Below, piece by piece: positions 14,879 through 23,596 of a stretch of DNA of 25,684 nucleotides. This DNA comes from DATGEP01 sp035310125 (GTDB lineage: Bacteria > Chloroflexota > Ktedonobacteria > Ktedonobacterales > JADMIN01): the NCBI GenBank assembly GCA_035310125.1, contig DATGEP010000222.1:1-25684 (forward strand), written 5' to 3'. A model generated the notes under the pieces. That model was not told the DNA's origin, made no database searches, and worked only from the letters and a program-made list of their open reading frames with translations. Numbering within the stretch: the first letter of the stretch is position 1; every line of letters begins with the position of its first letter. The translations under genes and the position numbers were made by a program.

Positions 14879-14897
14879 ATGTGTACATTATGTGTAC
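14879..14897 (+). promoter_or_regulatory. 11-bp-spaced direct repeat just downstream of the promoter
   Basis: ATGTGTAC occurs at 14879-14886 and again at 14890-14897, start points 11 bp apart, which is one helical turn. Since GTGTAC/GTACAC is near-symmetric the pair also has inverted character. It lies about 7-25 nt after the predicted start point. A protein bound on one face of the helix would be placed to repress the permease genes. Confidence 0.3.
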
Positions 14898-15020
14898 CAG
14901 GTGTGCCGCTTAGATGCTCGCCAGCCCACTCGGTGAGCGCGTAGTCTCGAGGGGCACTTTCTTTTGTCGTCAGTCGTTCTCCAGGTGTTGGGGTAGGAAG
15001 TATGGATGGTGCGTCGCCAT

Positions 15021-15047
15021 CCGCCGGCCCAACGGCAGATCCGGCGG
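15021..15047 (+). other. Leader hairpin upstream of the first permease gene
   Basis: CCGCCGG (15021-15027) pairs perfectly with CCGGCGG (15041-15047), 48 nt before the permease ATG, followed by CGCTTTCGG. It may be an attenuator-like hairpin or only a chance GC-rich inverted repeat. The rest of 14644-15094 shows no gene. Confidence 0.35.
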
Positions 15048-15094
15048 CGCTTTCGGATTGGCACCTGTAGTCCCACCTGTTGGGAGGTATCTTC

Positions 15095-16117
15095 ATGGAT
15101 CAGATCCTTTCCAGCCTGCCCGCGCTGATTGTGCTGGTGGCGTTCCTCGCGATCCTTGCGTATGCGGGGATCCGGGTCGGCCCGCAATTCCTTATCAGGC
15201 GGATCGCTGGCCTCGTGTTCGTGCTGCTCGGTGTCACCTTCATCGTCTTTATTCTCGGCTACTTCTCGCCTGGCACGGCGATTGACGGCCTCTGCGGCCA
15301 GCATTGTACGCTCCAGAATCTCGCTAACCTGCAGCATGTCTACGGATTAGACCTCCCCTGGTACAAGCAGTATGGGAACTTCCTGAGTGATTTGCTGCAC
15401 TTCAACCTGGGCCTCTCCTTCCAGCAACGCGGCCAGACGGTGCTCAGCATTCTGGGCAGCGGGATACCGCTTTCCGCCTCAGTTGGTCTGCCTGCGGTTA
15501 TCTTGCAAGTGCTGATTGGTGTCCCGCTAGGCATTCTCGCCGCGGTGCGCGCCGGATCGCGGGTGTTTGACACGTCCAACATGAGCGTGTCCCTGATCCT
15601 CCTCGCGCTGCCCACTTTCGTCGTCATTCCCTTCTACCAGCTGCTCATGGTGTTCCTCTCCCTGCATAACCTGCCCAGTGGCCCCATCTCGTATAGCGGG
15701 GCATTGACCGACTTGATCGCACCGATCATCCTGCTGGCGCTTGCGGGCATGGGGTACTTCGCACGACTCACGCGTACCACTATGCTCGACGTTCTCAATC
15801 AAGATTACGTGCGCACCGCCCGCGCCAAAGGCCTGACTGAGCGGGTTGTCATCTACCGGCATGCTTTCCGCAATGCGCTCAACCCGCTGGTGACAGCCAT
15901 CGGTCCGTCTCTCGCCTTCATCGTCGGAGGCGCGTTCTTCACCGAATTCCTGTTCAATATCCCTGGAATTGGGCTTGCGGCGGTCAATTCGATTAGCGCC
16001 AAGGACATGCCAACCGTTCAGGGCACCACTATTATTGTCGCCCTGGCGGTCGTCGTGATGAATCTGGTTGTTGACCTCGTCTATGGTCTCCTCGATCCAC
16101 GGGTGAAGGTGGCTTAG
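15095..16117 (+). CDS. dppB: Peptide-type ABC transporter permease, DppB-like
   Basis: 340-aa inner-membrane permease, first subunit of the transport channel. The usual six-helix DppB core is preceded by an extra hydrophobic stretch (residues 8-25, LPALIVLVAFLAILAYAG), giving about seven membrane segments. A polar loop with QHVYGLDLPWYKQYGNFL matches the family's first outer loop. The ATPase-contact EAA loop is visible as DYVRTARAKGL followed by RHAFRNALNPLVT. ATG 15095 has GGGAGGT six nt upstream; a TTG five codons earlier is less likely. It begins a run of four genes, B-C-D-F, all on the plus strand with gaps of 88-156 nt. Confidence 0.93.
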   Translation: MDQILSSLPALIVLVAFLAILAYAGIRVGPQFLIRRIAGLVFVLLGVTFIVFILGYFSPGTAIDGLCGQHCTLQNLANLQHVYGLDLPWYKQYGNFLSDLLHFNLGLSFQQRGQTVLSILGSGIPLSASVGLPAVILQVLIGVPLGILAAVRAGSRVFDTSNMSVSLILLALPTFVVIPFYQLLMVFLSLHNLPSGPISYSGALTDLIAPIILLALAGMGYFARLTRTTMLDVLNQDYVRTARAKGLTERVVIYRHAFRNALNPLVTAIGPSLAFIVGGAFFTEFLFNIPGIGLAAVNSISAKDMPTVQGTTIIVALAVVVMNLVVDLVYGLLDPRVKVA

Positions 16118-16205
16118 CGGCGGGTAGATAAACTTCGTCCAGAGAAAGGCGCGGATCGTCTTCCTGGATGAGACGTAGTGATAACGAGAAACGGAGGGGG
16201 ACTCC

Positions 16206-17291
16206 ATGGAGATAGTCAACACGCCAAAGGCGGATGAGCAGTCGGTGCAGCATCTACCGGATAAGGCAACGATCGGCGCGACGGTTCCGACGACGGAAGA
16301 GTTGTTTGAAGCGGCGGAGGGGGTATCCATCTCGCCCACTCGCGCCGCCATCCGTCGGTTCATGCGTGATCGGCGTGCCGTCATCTGTTCTGGCATTCTG
16401 GCGTTCATCATCATCTTCAGCTTCATCTTTCCACTGATCTATCAGCACCTCGGTCCCACGTATCTCGGCGGTGTAACGGGCAAGGAGACCATTATGCCGC
16501 AGGACTACCACAACCCTACGTGGGGCGAGCTTGAGCAGTCCGATGTCGCTGGCACATTCCTCCCGCTGGGGCCAGATTCGTTGAAGTATCCGCTCGGCAC
16601 CGATACCACTGGGCATGACATCTTCGCCGGGCTGATGGCGGGCGTCAATGTCTCCATTGAAGTCGCCATCCTGGTCGAGATCGTTGATATTGGCCTTGGT
16701 GTCCTGCTGGGTACGCTGGCGGCATGGTATGGCGGCTGGCTTGGCGCCGTGCTCGACCGGTTCACCGACATCATGTTCGCGTTCCCCGGCTTGCTCCTGA
16801 TTTTGCTCATCGCGGCAACCCTCGGTCCCCAGTTCGATATGGTCTTTCATACGTCGCTGCTCGGGCGTATCTTATTGCTCACCTTCGCGATTGGTCTGCT
16901 TGCCTGGCCGTTAATGATGCGGTATGTGCGCGGCCAGTCGCTGCTCCTAAAGGAGCAACAATATGTCGAAGCCGCTCGCACGGTCGGTACGCCCAACATA
17001 AGGATTATCTGGCGGCATCTCGTGCCCAATTTACTGAATGTCGTCGTCGTCGCCGCCACCCTCGACATCCTGACCACGATCATCGGCGAGGCGGGCATCA
17101 GCTTCCTTGGCGCCGGCATCCGGCCACCGAATACCAGTCTCGGCCTGATGATCTCAAACGCGGCGAACAAGCTGGAGACAAACTGGACGGAGATGCTGTG
17201 GCCCTGCGTGGTGCTCGTGGTGCTCGTGCTCAGCTTCTCCTTCATCGGTGATGGTGTGCGCGATGCCTTCGATCCGCGTACCAAGGACTAG
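16206..17291 (+). CDS. dppC: Peptide-type ABC transporter permease, DppC-like
   Basis: 361-aa second permease subunit. A cytoplasmic N-terminal tail of about 55 residues (poorly conserved, acidic) precedes the first membrane helix (CSGILAFIIIFSFIFPLIY). A large outer insert of about 75 residues follows, including the family's PLGTDTTGHDIF (here YPLGTDTTGHDIFAG). The EAA loop is EQQYVEAARTVGTPNIRIIW followed by RHLVPN. The C-terminus ends GDGVRDAFDPRTKD, the usual DppC ending. GGAGGGGG lies upstream of ATG 16206. It pairs with the DppB-like protein to form the channel. Confidence 0.94.
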   Translation: MEIVNTPKADEQSVQHLPDKATIGATVPTTEELFEAAEGVSISPTRAAIRRFMRDRRAVICSGILAFIIIFSFIFPLIYQHLGPTYLGGVTGKETIMPQDYHNPTWGELEQSDVAGTFLPLGPDSLKYPLGTDTTGHDIFAGLMAGVNVSIEVAILVEIVDIGLGVLLGTLAAWYGGWLGAVLDRFTDIMFAFPGLLLILLIAATLGPQFDMVFHTSLLGRILLLTFAIGLLAWPLMMRYVRGQSLLLKEQQYVEAARTVGTPNIRIIWRHLVPNLLNVVVVAATLDILTTIIGEAGISFLGAGIRPPNTSLGLMISNAANKLETNWTEMLWPCVVLVVLVLSFSFIGDGVRDAFDPRTKD

Positions 17292-17410
17292 CCCGAATGC
17301 CAGCGCGTAGTGACGCGAACAGCGGCAGAAACGGCAATAGAGTCTGCCTGGCGACCCCTAATCCTTGACCGTTGCGTCTGGAATGGGCTGACATGCTGAC
17401 GGTGAACGGG

Positions 17411-17424
17411 GAGCGACTTCGCTC
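17411..17424. repeat. Short REP-like inverted repeat
   Basis: GAGCGA-CT-TCGCTC forms a compact hairpin followed by CAGTGTGACA, 24 nt before the ATPase gene at 17448. It resembles dispersed palindromic elements of the type GAGCGAAGCGAA...TGACA seen in many genomes; the family identity is from memory and not shown here. Confidence 0.3.
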
Positions 17425-17447
17425 AGTGTGACATAGAAGAGGCATAC

Positions 17448-18416
17448 ATGGCCGAACGGTTACTCGATGTGCAACACCTGCGCACCCACTTCTTCACTCG
17501 TTCGGGAGTGGTGAAGGCGGTCGAGGATGTTTCTCTGTATCTGGATGAAGGCGAGACGCTTGGCATCGTCGGCGAGAGTGGCTGCGGCAAGAGCGTCACG
17601 TCGCTCTCGATCATGCGTCTCATTGATAGGCCCGGCAAGATCGTTGGCGGAAAGATCCTCTTTCAAGGTGAGGATCTGCTCGATGTGGACCAGGATGAGC
17701 TCCACGCGATTCGTGGCGGCAAGATCGCGATGATTTTCCAGGACCCAATGACCTCGCTCAATCCCGTCTATACCGTCGGCTATCAGATTGCGGAGGCGGT
17801 CAAGGCGCACTTAAATCTTGATGAGAAGGCGGCCTGGAACCGTGCGGCTGAGATGCTGGAGCGGGTGCGCATTCCCGAAGCGCGGCGACGGCTCAAGCAC
17901 TATCCGCATGAGTTCAGCGGCGGCATGCGCCAGCGGGTGATGATTGCCATCGCGCTCTCCTGCAACCCGCAGCTGCTGATCGCCGATGAGCCAACGACGG
18001 CGCTCGATGTGACGATCCAGGCGCAGGTGCTCGATCTGATGAAAGCCCTCGCCCAGGAGTTCCGCTCGGCGACCCTGCTCATTACCCACGATCTCGGCGT
18101 GGTAGCCGGCTCCTGTGATCGGGTAAACGTCATGTATGCGGGCCGTGTCGTCGAAACGGCGCCCACTCGCACGCTCTTCGCCAAACCCGCCCATCCCTAC
18201 ACGCAGGCGCTTCTCGCCGCGGTGCCACGGCCAGATAGTGAGCGCGGCTCGCGGCTCGCGGCGATTGGCGGCCAGCCGCCCAACCTCATTCACCTGCCAC
18301 CCGGTTGCCCGTTTGCCCCGCGCTGCCGCAAAGCGCAGCCCCGCTGTCATCAGGAGCTGCCGCTGTTGGAATTGAAGGGCGAGGGGCAGCAGGCGGCATG
18401 CTTCTATCCATATTAA
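17448..18416 (+). CDS. dppD: Peptide-type ABC transporter ATPase, DppD-like
   Basis: 322-aa cytoplasmic ATPase. Walker A G42-ESGCGKS49, Q-loop IFQDP (Q98), signature FSGGMRQR (156-163), Walker B with DEPTTALD (180-187) and switch H214 (ITHDLG) are all intact. The C-terminal oligopeptide/dipeptide domain carries a Cys cluster (GCPFAPRCRKAQPRC, then AACFYPY). In some relatives this binds an iron-sulphur cluster. AAGAGG lies 5 nt before ATG 17448. It works as a heterodimer with the DppF-like ATPase encoded next. Confidence 0.95.
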   Translation: MAERLLDVQHLRTHFFTRSGVVKAVEDVSLYLDEGETLGIVGESGCGKSVTSLSIMRLIDRPGKIVGGKILFQGEDLLDVDQDELHAIRGGKIAMIFQDPMTSLNPVYTVGYQIAEAVKAHLNLDEKAAWNRAAEMLERVRIPEARRRLKHYPHEFSGGMRQRVMIAIALSCNPQLLIADEPTTALDVTIQAQVLDLMKALAQEFRSATLLITHDLGVVAGSCDRVNVMYAGRVVETAPTRTLFAKPAHPYTQALLAAVPRPDSERGSRLAAIGGQPPNLIHLPPGCPFAPRCRKAQPRCHQELPLLELKGEGQQAACFYPY

Positions 18417-18517
18417 GCAGTAGCGATCAGCGGATACCGCGATAACGATACAGGACTCGGCCCGCTGAATATCCAGACCGGCGGCCAGCGAGCCGGAACT
18501 GTGTGAGGGAGAAACCT

Positions 18518-19537
18518 ATGGCTGTCGAAGCGAGTGGGGCATACGGGGCGGTCCAGACCGATAGTGACACCCTGGTAGAGGTCCGCGGGGTGAAGGTTCA
18601 CTTTCCCATCCGCGGCGGTCTGCTGGGTCGCACCGTCGCCTCTGTGAAGGCGGTAGATGGAGTGGACCTCTCCATTAAGCATGGCGAGACGCTCGGCCTG
18701 GTGGGTGAGAGCGGCTGCGGGAAATCCACCCTTGGCCGCGCGATCCTGCAAATCATCAAGCCGACAGCCGGCTCGGTGATCTTCGACGGCATGGACCTCA
18801 CCAAGGTCCACCCAGGAGAGCTTCGGCGCAAGCGCTCTGACATGCAGATGATCTTCCAGGATCCGTTTAGCTCGCTCGATCCGCGCTTTACAGTTCGTGA
18901 GATCGTCGCGGAGCCGCTGCACAACTTCAACTATGGCTCGCGTGAAAAGACCGACGATCGGATCCGCGAGCTGCTGAATGTGGTAGGTCTGCCCGCGAGC
19001 GCCATCAATCGTTACGGGCATGAGTTCAGTGGTGGCCAGCGGCAGCGTATCGGGATCGCTCGCGCGCTGGCGCTGAACCCGAAGTTTATCGTAGCTGATG
19101 AGCCAATCTCCGCGCTGGATGTCTCCATTCAGGCGCAGGTGCTCAACCTGCTTTCCGATCTGCAGGGTGAGTTCCATCTAACCTACCTCTTCATTGCCCA
19201 CAACCTCTCCGCGATCAAACATCTGAGCGACCGTGTCGCGGTCATGTACCTCGGCCATATCGTGGAAATTGGCACCGGCGATGATGTCTACAACCACCCG
19301 CAGCATCCCTACACCATCGCGCTGCTCTCGGCAAGCCCGTTTCCTGATCCAGAGATCGAGCTGACGCGAAAGCGTATCATTCTCACCGGCGACGTACCCA
19401 GCCCCGTGAATCCGCCGTCCGGCTGTCCGTTCCATCCGCGCTGCTGGAAGGCCCAGGCCATCTGCCGCGAAGTCGTTCCGCCGCTGGAGGAGAAACGCCC
19501 AGGGCAGCTAGCCGCCTGTCACTTCCCAGGCGCATAG
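18518..19537 (+). CDS. dppF: Peptide-type ABC transporter ATPase, DppF-like
   Basis: 339-aa cytoplasmic ATPase. Walker A G63-ESGCGKST71, Q114 (IFQDP), signature SGGQRQR (171-177), DEPISALD (194-201) and H228 (IAHNLSAI) are intact. The C-terminal domain has the CPFHPRC...C...CHF cysteine cluster. ATG 18518 follows GAGGGAGA; a GTG five codons earlier is possible but less favoured. It ends 32 nt from the convergent glnA stop with no clear terminator between them. With DppA-DppD it makes a complete importer. Confidence 0.95.
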   Translation: MAVEASGAYGAVQTDSDTLVEVRGVKVHFPIRGGLLGRTVASVKAVDGVDLSIKHGETLGLVGESGCGKSTLGRAILQIIKPTAGSVIFDGMDLTKVHPGELRRKRSDMQMIFQDPFSSLDPRFTVREIVAEPLHNFNYGSREKTDDRIRELLNVVGLPASAINRYGHEFSGGQRQRIGIARALALNPKFIVADEPISALDVSIQAQVLNLLSDLQGEFHLTYLFIAHNLSAIKHLSDRVAVMYLGHIVEIGTGDDVYNHPQHPYTIALLSASPFPDPEIELTRKRIILTGDVPSPVNPPSGCPFHPRCWKAQAICREVVPPLEEKRPGQLAACHFPGA

Positions 19538-19569
19538 GGTACGCAGGTCTTCGCTCGCTTCATATTGAC

Positions 19570-20976
19570 TCAGAACACCGGCAGGTAGCGCTCCAGTTCC
19601 CAGGGGTGTACCTGCCGGCGGTATTCTTGCCATTCAAGGGTCTTGGCTTCGGTGAACCAGGCCGCGATCTGCTCACCCAGGGCACCCAGGACGACATCGT
19701 CGGATTGCAGGGCGTCGAGCGCTTCGCCGAGCGTGGCGGGAAGCAAACCGATGCCCCGGCGCAGACGCACCTGCTCATCAAGCGTATAGAGGCCCTCCTC
19801 GACAGGCATCGGCAGCGGCAGCTCGCGGGCGGCGCCGTCCAACCCGGTGCGGAGCATCACCGCGAACGCAAGGTATGGATTGCAGCTGGGATCCGGGCTG
19901 CGCAGCTCAACACGGGTGCCGGCGGAGCCGTCCGGCGCGACGCGCGGCACGCGGACGAGCGCTTCGCGGTTGACGCGGCCCCAGCTACTCATGACGGGCG
20001 CCTCGAAGCTGGGGACGAGCCGCTTGTATGAGTTGACGAGCGGCGCGACGATGGCCGACGTGCCCTGTGCGTGGGTGAGCTGGCCGGCGATAAAATGGCG
20101 CGCCAGGGAGGAGAGGCCGTACTGGCGGTCGGCAGGGTCCGCGAAGGCGTCTGTATCATCTGAGAGGCGGAGCAGCTGCTGGTGGGTGTGCATACCGGAG
20201 CCGTTGATGCCGTAGAAGGGCTTGGGCAGGAATGTGGCCCAGAGACCATGACGCTGGGCGATGGCCTTGATGGTATAGCGCGCGGTGACGACGGCGTCGG
20301 CGATGCGTAGGGCGTCGGCGGGGGCGAAGTCAAGCTCGTGCTGTCCGGCTGCGACTTCGTGATGGCTGGCTTCGATACGAATACCCATGCTGCCCAGCTC
20401 CGAGACGATCTCGCGGCGCACATCGGCGGCCTCATCGGTCGAGAGGTCGAAGTAGCCGCCCCGGTCGTGAGGCAGCGGCTCGCGAGCGATGCCTTCGCGC
20501 TCGCGCAGCAGGAAGAATTCAAGCTCGGGAGAGACGCGGTAGCGGTAGCCCAAAGCGGCGGCATCTTCGAGCGCGGCGAGCAGCATCGCGCGCGGATCGC
20601 CGCCGAAGCGCTCGCCGGTAGGTATGAGCACATCGCAGATCAGGCGGGCGACGCGGTTCTCGCCGGTTGCGCCACCACCCCCCGAAGCTCGCCAGGGAAC
20701 CTCGGCATAGGTCGAAAGATCGGGGCGGAGGAACATATCGGTTTCGGCGACGCGGGCGAAGCCTTCGATAGCGGAGCCGTCCACCCATTTGCCGCGTGCC
20801 AGCGTCTCGGGGAGCTGGTCAGTGGGGATGGTGACGCACTTGGCCATGCCGACCACGTCGGTGAATTCGAGATTGACGAACTTGACGCCGCTTGTTTCGA
20901 CACGCGCGAGGAGCCGGGCTTCCTCCTCAGGCTGTCCCACACCGGCCGGGCCATAGGAAGCTACATGTTTGGTCAT
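19570..20976 (-). CDS. glnA: Type I glutamine synthetase
   Basis: 468-aa enzyme that makes glutamine from glutamate, ammonia and ATP and forms dodecamers. Active-site segments are present in order: DGSAIEGF (66-73), PELEF (150-154, metal-binding Glu), EVAAGQHE (207-214), NGSGMH (258-263), NSYKRLVP (315-322), WGRVNRE (332-338) and a RSPDPSCNPY (359-368) version of the RxPD motif. The tyrosine-containing adenylylation loop of the enterobacterial type is not seen (EGLYTLDEQVRLRRG here), pointing to the GSI-alpha type. A GGGGGTAGG site precedes ATG 20976. It is 15 nt downstream of the thioesterase gene, so probably co-transcribed. Confidence 0.93.
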   Translation of the reverse strand: MTKHVASYGPAGVGQPEEEARLLARVETSGVKFVNLEFTDVVGMAKCVTIPTDQLPETLARGKWVDGSAIEGFARVAETDMFLRPDLSTYAEVPWRASGGGGATGENRVARLICDVLIPTGERFGGDPRAMLLAALEDAAALGYRYRVSPELEFFLLREREGIAREPLPHDRGGYFDLSTDEAADVRREIVSELGSMGIRIEASHHEVAAGQHELDFAPADALRIADAVVTARYTIKAIAQRHGLWATFLPKPFYGINGSGMHTHQQLLRLSDDTDAFADPADRQYGLSSLARHFIAGQLTHAQGTSAIVAPLVNSYKRLVPSFEAPVMSSWGRVNREALVRVPRVAPDGSAGTRVELRSPDPSCNPYLAFAVMLRTGLDGAARELPLPMPVEEGLYTLDEQVRLRRGIGLLPATLGEALDALQSDDVVLGALGEQIAAWFTEAKTLEWQEYRRQVHPWELERYLPVF

Positions 20977-20991
20977 GGACCTACCCCCAGA

Positions 20992-21510
20992 TTAGTGTTT
21001 GCGGCGGGCACGGCGGGCCTCGGCGGCGCGCCACTTCTCGCGCTCCTCGTCTGTGGTGAGGCGGAGCGGAGGGACAGGCGCCGGCCGGCCAAGGTCGTCC
21101 ATGGCGACGTAGATGAGGTGACTGGTGCCGGCATGACGGCGGATGCCGCTACGCATATCTTCGGCTTCGATCTGCGCCTCGACCTCCATCGAGGTGCGAC
21201 CCACGTAGGTGAGGCACGCGGTGATGGTGAGGAGATCGCCGATATAAACAGGCTCCTTGAACGTCATGGAATCTATCGCGACGGTGACGCAGCGCGAGCG
21301 CGAATGGCGGATGGCGACGGCGCCGCCGGCCTCGTCCACCAGCCGCACAATGGTGCCGCCATGCACATTACCCCAGACATTCGCGTCTGAGGGCTGCATC
21401 GAATGTGTCATGGCGATGCGCGTGTCGTCCACCGTCTTGCCGCTATGTTCGTCGTGATCATAGCGGGCGGTATCGCCGTCTTGTATGTCGCTCTGGTGCG
21501 TTTTGGTCAT
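20992..21510 (-). CDS. Hotdog-fold acyl-CoA thioesterase
   Basis: 172-aa cytosolic hydrolase of the YciA/ACOT12-like group, which cleaves acyl-CoA to free acid and CoA. The family motif N48-x-H50-G51-G52 followed by D59-E-A is visible, as are the central strands VAIDSMTFKEPVYIGD and VGRTSMEVEAQIEAED. The first 30 residues are polar and not part of the fold; a start at the internal Met34 would give a typical-length protein, but the ATG at 21510 has a GAGGG site. Basic C-terminal tail (EARRARRKH). First gene of an apparent operon with glnA; no functional link between the two is obvious. Confidence 0.88.
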   Translation of the reverse strand: MTKTHQSDIQDGDTARYDHDEHSGKTVDDTRIAMTHSMQPSDANVWGNVHGGTIVRLVDEAGGAVAIRHSRSRCVTVAIDSMTFKEPVYIGDLLTITACLTYVGRTSMEVEAQIEAEDMRSGIRRHAGTSHLIYVAMDDLGRPAPVPPLRLTTDEEREKWRAAEARRARRKH

Positions 21511-21877
21511 TCAGCTTACCCTCTTCGCCGGCGCGGGCACTCGCAAACGCCCACTGCCGCATGCTCTAAGCGTACCATATGTGGCAGGAACGCTGAGCGC
21601 TCAAAAGTGCTAAAGACGGACGCGAGCGGTCGCCCAGTGAGTTCGAGACGCACAGTACTGTTATCGTGCTAGTTAGCCGCCGTCAAATGCCGAATTGACG
21701 CGGAGGGGCCGGATGGTGAGGGCCTCTCCCCTTCAGATTTCGAGGCAAGGTGATAAAACCGCTTGGTGCTTGAAACGAGGGTGTACCACTTTTGGGCTGA
21801 TGATACGTTACAGGCAATAGGGAAAGGGAACGATTCCGGCGACCGCGCGGTGATGTGTAGAGACGGGAGCAAGCGCT
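21511..21877. other. Divergent intergenic region, no gene
   Basis: 367 nt between the thioesterase gene (minus) and the membrane-protein gene (plus). No supported gene. Minus-strand TTGACG (21686-21681) and GATAAC (21665-21660) are 15 nt apart and could be a weak promoter for the thioesterase-glnA operon. Plus-strand TG-A-TACGTT at 21801-21809 could be an extended -10 for the next gene. Neither is strong. Confidence 0.35.
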
Positions 21878-23596
21878 ATGGCAAGCGGGTGGTGGAGAAT
21901 ACGGGGTATGTGGAGCCGCCTATTGCGGCCTTTCTATACAACTCCTGGGCTGCTCTTTGTGTTCTTCGCGTGCCTCTATGTCTTCACGTATCGCGGGCAA
22001 ACGTGGAGCTACGATGGCGACTCGATGTATGCCACCACGCGCGCGCTGGCAACACAAGGCAGTCTGGCAATCGGGCATTGGGGACCCTCTACGCCAGGAC
22101 GAGATGGTCTGCTGTACTCGAAGTATGGCATCGGGCAAAGCCTCGTGGAGTTGCCGGGATTCTTTCTGGGCACGCTGGCGGAGGCCATTCTGCACCCACA
22201 CGCGCTGTCAATCGCGAGGATGCTGGCATTAGCGATTAATCCACTGCTGATGGCGCTGGCCTGCGTACTGTTTTATGGTATCGCGCGAACGCTGACGTTT
22301 CCTCGTCGCACAGCGCTTATGGCAACTCTTGTGCTCGGCGTCGCGACCTCGCTCTGGCCGTACGCAAAAACGGATTTCGCTGAGCCGCTGCTGACAGCCA
22401 GCCTGGCGGGGGCGGTGTTCTGCGCGCTGGTAGTAGCGAAGAAGGTCGTCGCGGGTGGTGAGCGCGGCGCGGGGGATGTCGCACGGTGGGCGCTGCTGGC
22501 CGGCGTAGGGCTGGGTACGGGCATTCTGGCGAAGTACGCGGCGTTCGCGTATGTGCCGGTCGTGTGTGTCTATCTGACGGCGGTGGCGTGGCGGCGCCAG
22601 TCGCTACAACAATGGATAAAGATGCAGGTGGCTCTGCTGATACCGGTGGCTGCCGGAGGCGGGATCGTGCTGCTGGTGAACTTCCTGCGCTTCGGATCTC
22701 CGCTCATCACGGGCTACACGTCCGGCGATCATCCCTTCACGACGGCAATCTGGGACGGAACCTATGGATTACTCTTTGGCCCATACCGGAGTCTGCTGTT
22801 CTATGATCCGCTGCTCTTCATGGGATTGCTGTGTCTGCCTATATTCTTCCGTAAGCGATGGCGCGAGGCGCTGCTACCGGTGGGGTTCCTCCTCGTTTCG
22901 CTGGTCATCTACGGGACCTATGCGCCCTGGGACGGCGGCTCGAGCTGGGGGCCGCGCTATCTGGTGCCTATCCTGCCGTATTTCCTGTGGCCGTTGATGA
23001 ATCTGGGCTGGTTTGGGCCGCAAAACGCCGATGAGATGCCCAAGAGACGATTGCCGGTGATGGGCAGGAGCGCTCTCATACTGCTGATCGGCGGTAGTAT
23101 CGCCATCCAGCTAATCGGTGTCATCGTCAATTACTCGATATACGATGTGTACTGGCACGGTGTGGTGACTGTTCTTCCAAGCTACAAGAACGCTCTGAGC
23201 ACTAGCCCGTTGTTGACGGACCTCTGGCTGCTGCCTATGTCGCTGTATTTTGCATTCACCGCCAGGGTGCCGCATCTGGGGTTCGCACCGGCAAACTACC
23301 CATTTGGCCCGCCTCTACCCACGAATCCACACATGCCGATGATGCTGGATCCATACGCTCTCGACTACTTCTGGTTCACCCAGTTACCACATCATGCCGT
23401 GTGGAGCATCGCGGGCCTGCTCGTATTTGGTGGCGGCATGGCGCTGGCGGCGTGGCGCCTGCTACGGAGGATGCGCGAAGGCTCCTCGTGCGGGTATCCT
23501 CACCAGCCAATCGAGAGCGCGGAAATTGGCCCGCGAATACCAGCGGCCGCGAGTGGACGCGAGGATAGGTACGGCGATACAATGCGGAGACTATGA
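21878..23596 (+). CDS. Multi-pass membrane protein, GT-C glycosyltransferase-like
   Basis: 572 aa with about 11-12 hydrophobic segments. After the first helix (LLFVFFACLYVFTY) an outer loop carries D46-G-D48 in SYDGDSMYATTRALA, then GLLYSKYGIGQSL and LPGFF. This layout, with an acidic residue pair in the first outer loop, is that of lipid-linked-sugar (GT-C) transferases, which glycosylate outside the membrane. A later loop has YAPWDGGSSWGPRYLVPILP, also seen in such proteins. The last 45 residues are a soluble tail. ATG 21878 follows a GGGAG site; ATG 21908 is a possible alternative start. The stop overlaps the next gene by ATGA, so the two are translationally coupled. Substrate unknown. Confidence 0.7.
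   Translation: MASGWWRIRGMWSRLLRPFYTTPGLLFVFFACLYVFTYRGQTWSYDGDSMYATTRALATQGSLAIGHWGPSTPGRDGLLYSKYGIGQSLVELPGFFLGTLAEAILHPHALSIARMLALAINPLLMALACVLFYGIARTLTFPRRTALMATLVLGVATSLWPYAKTDFAEPLLTASLAGAVFCALVVAKKVVAGGERGAGDVARWALLAGVGLGTGILAKYAAFAYVPVVCVYLTAVAWRRQSLQQWIKMQVALLIPVAAGGGIVLLVNFLRFGSPLITGYTSGDHPFTTAIWDGTYGLLFGPYRSLLFYDPLLFMGLLCLPIFFRKRWREALLPVGFLLVSLVIYGTYAPWDGGSSWGPRYLVPILPYFLWPLMNLGWFGPQNADEMPKRRLPVMGRSALILLIGGSIAIQLIGVIVNYSIYDVYWHGVVTVLPSYKNALSTSPLLTDLWLLPMSLYFAFTARVPHLGFAPANYPFGPPLPTNPHMPMMLDPYALDYFWFTQLPHHAVWSIAGLLVFGGGMALAAWRLLRRMREGSSCGYPHQPIESAEIGPRIPAAASGREDRYGDTMRRL

Noticed and set aside
20338..21390. 350-codon plus-strand frame
   Set aside because: Antisense to glutamine synthetase and the thioesterase, no recognisable motif.
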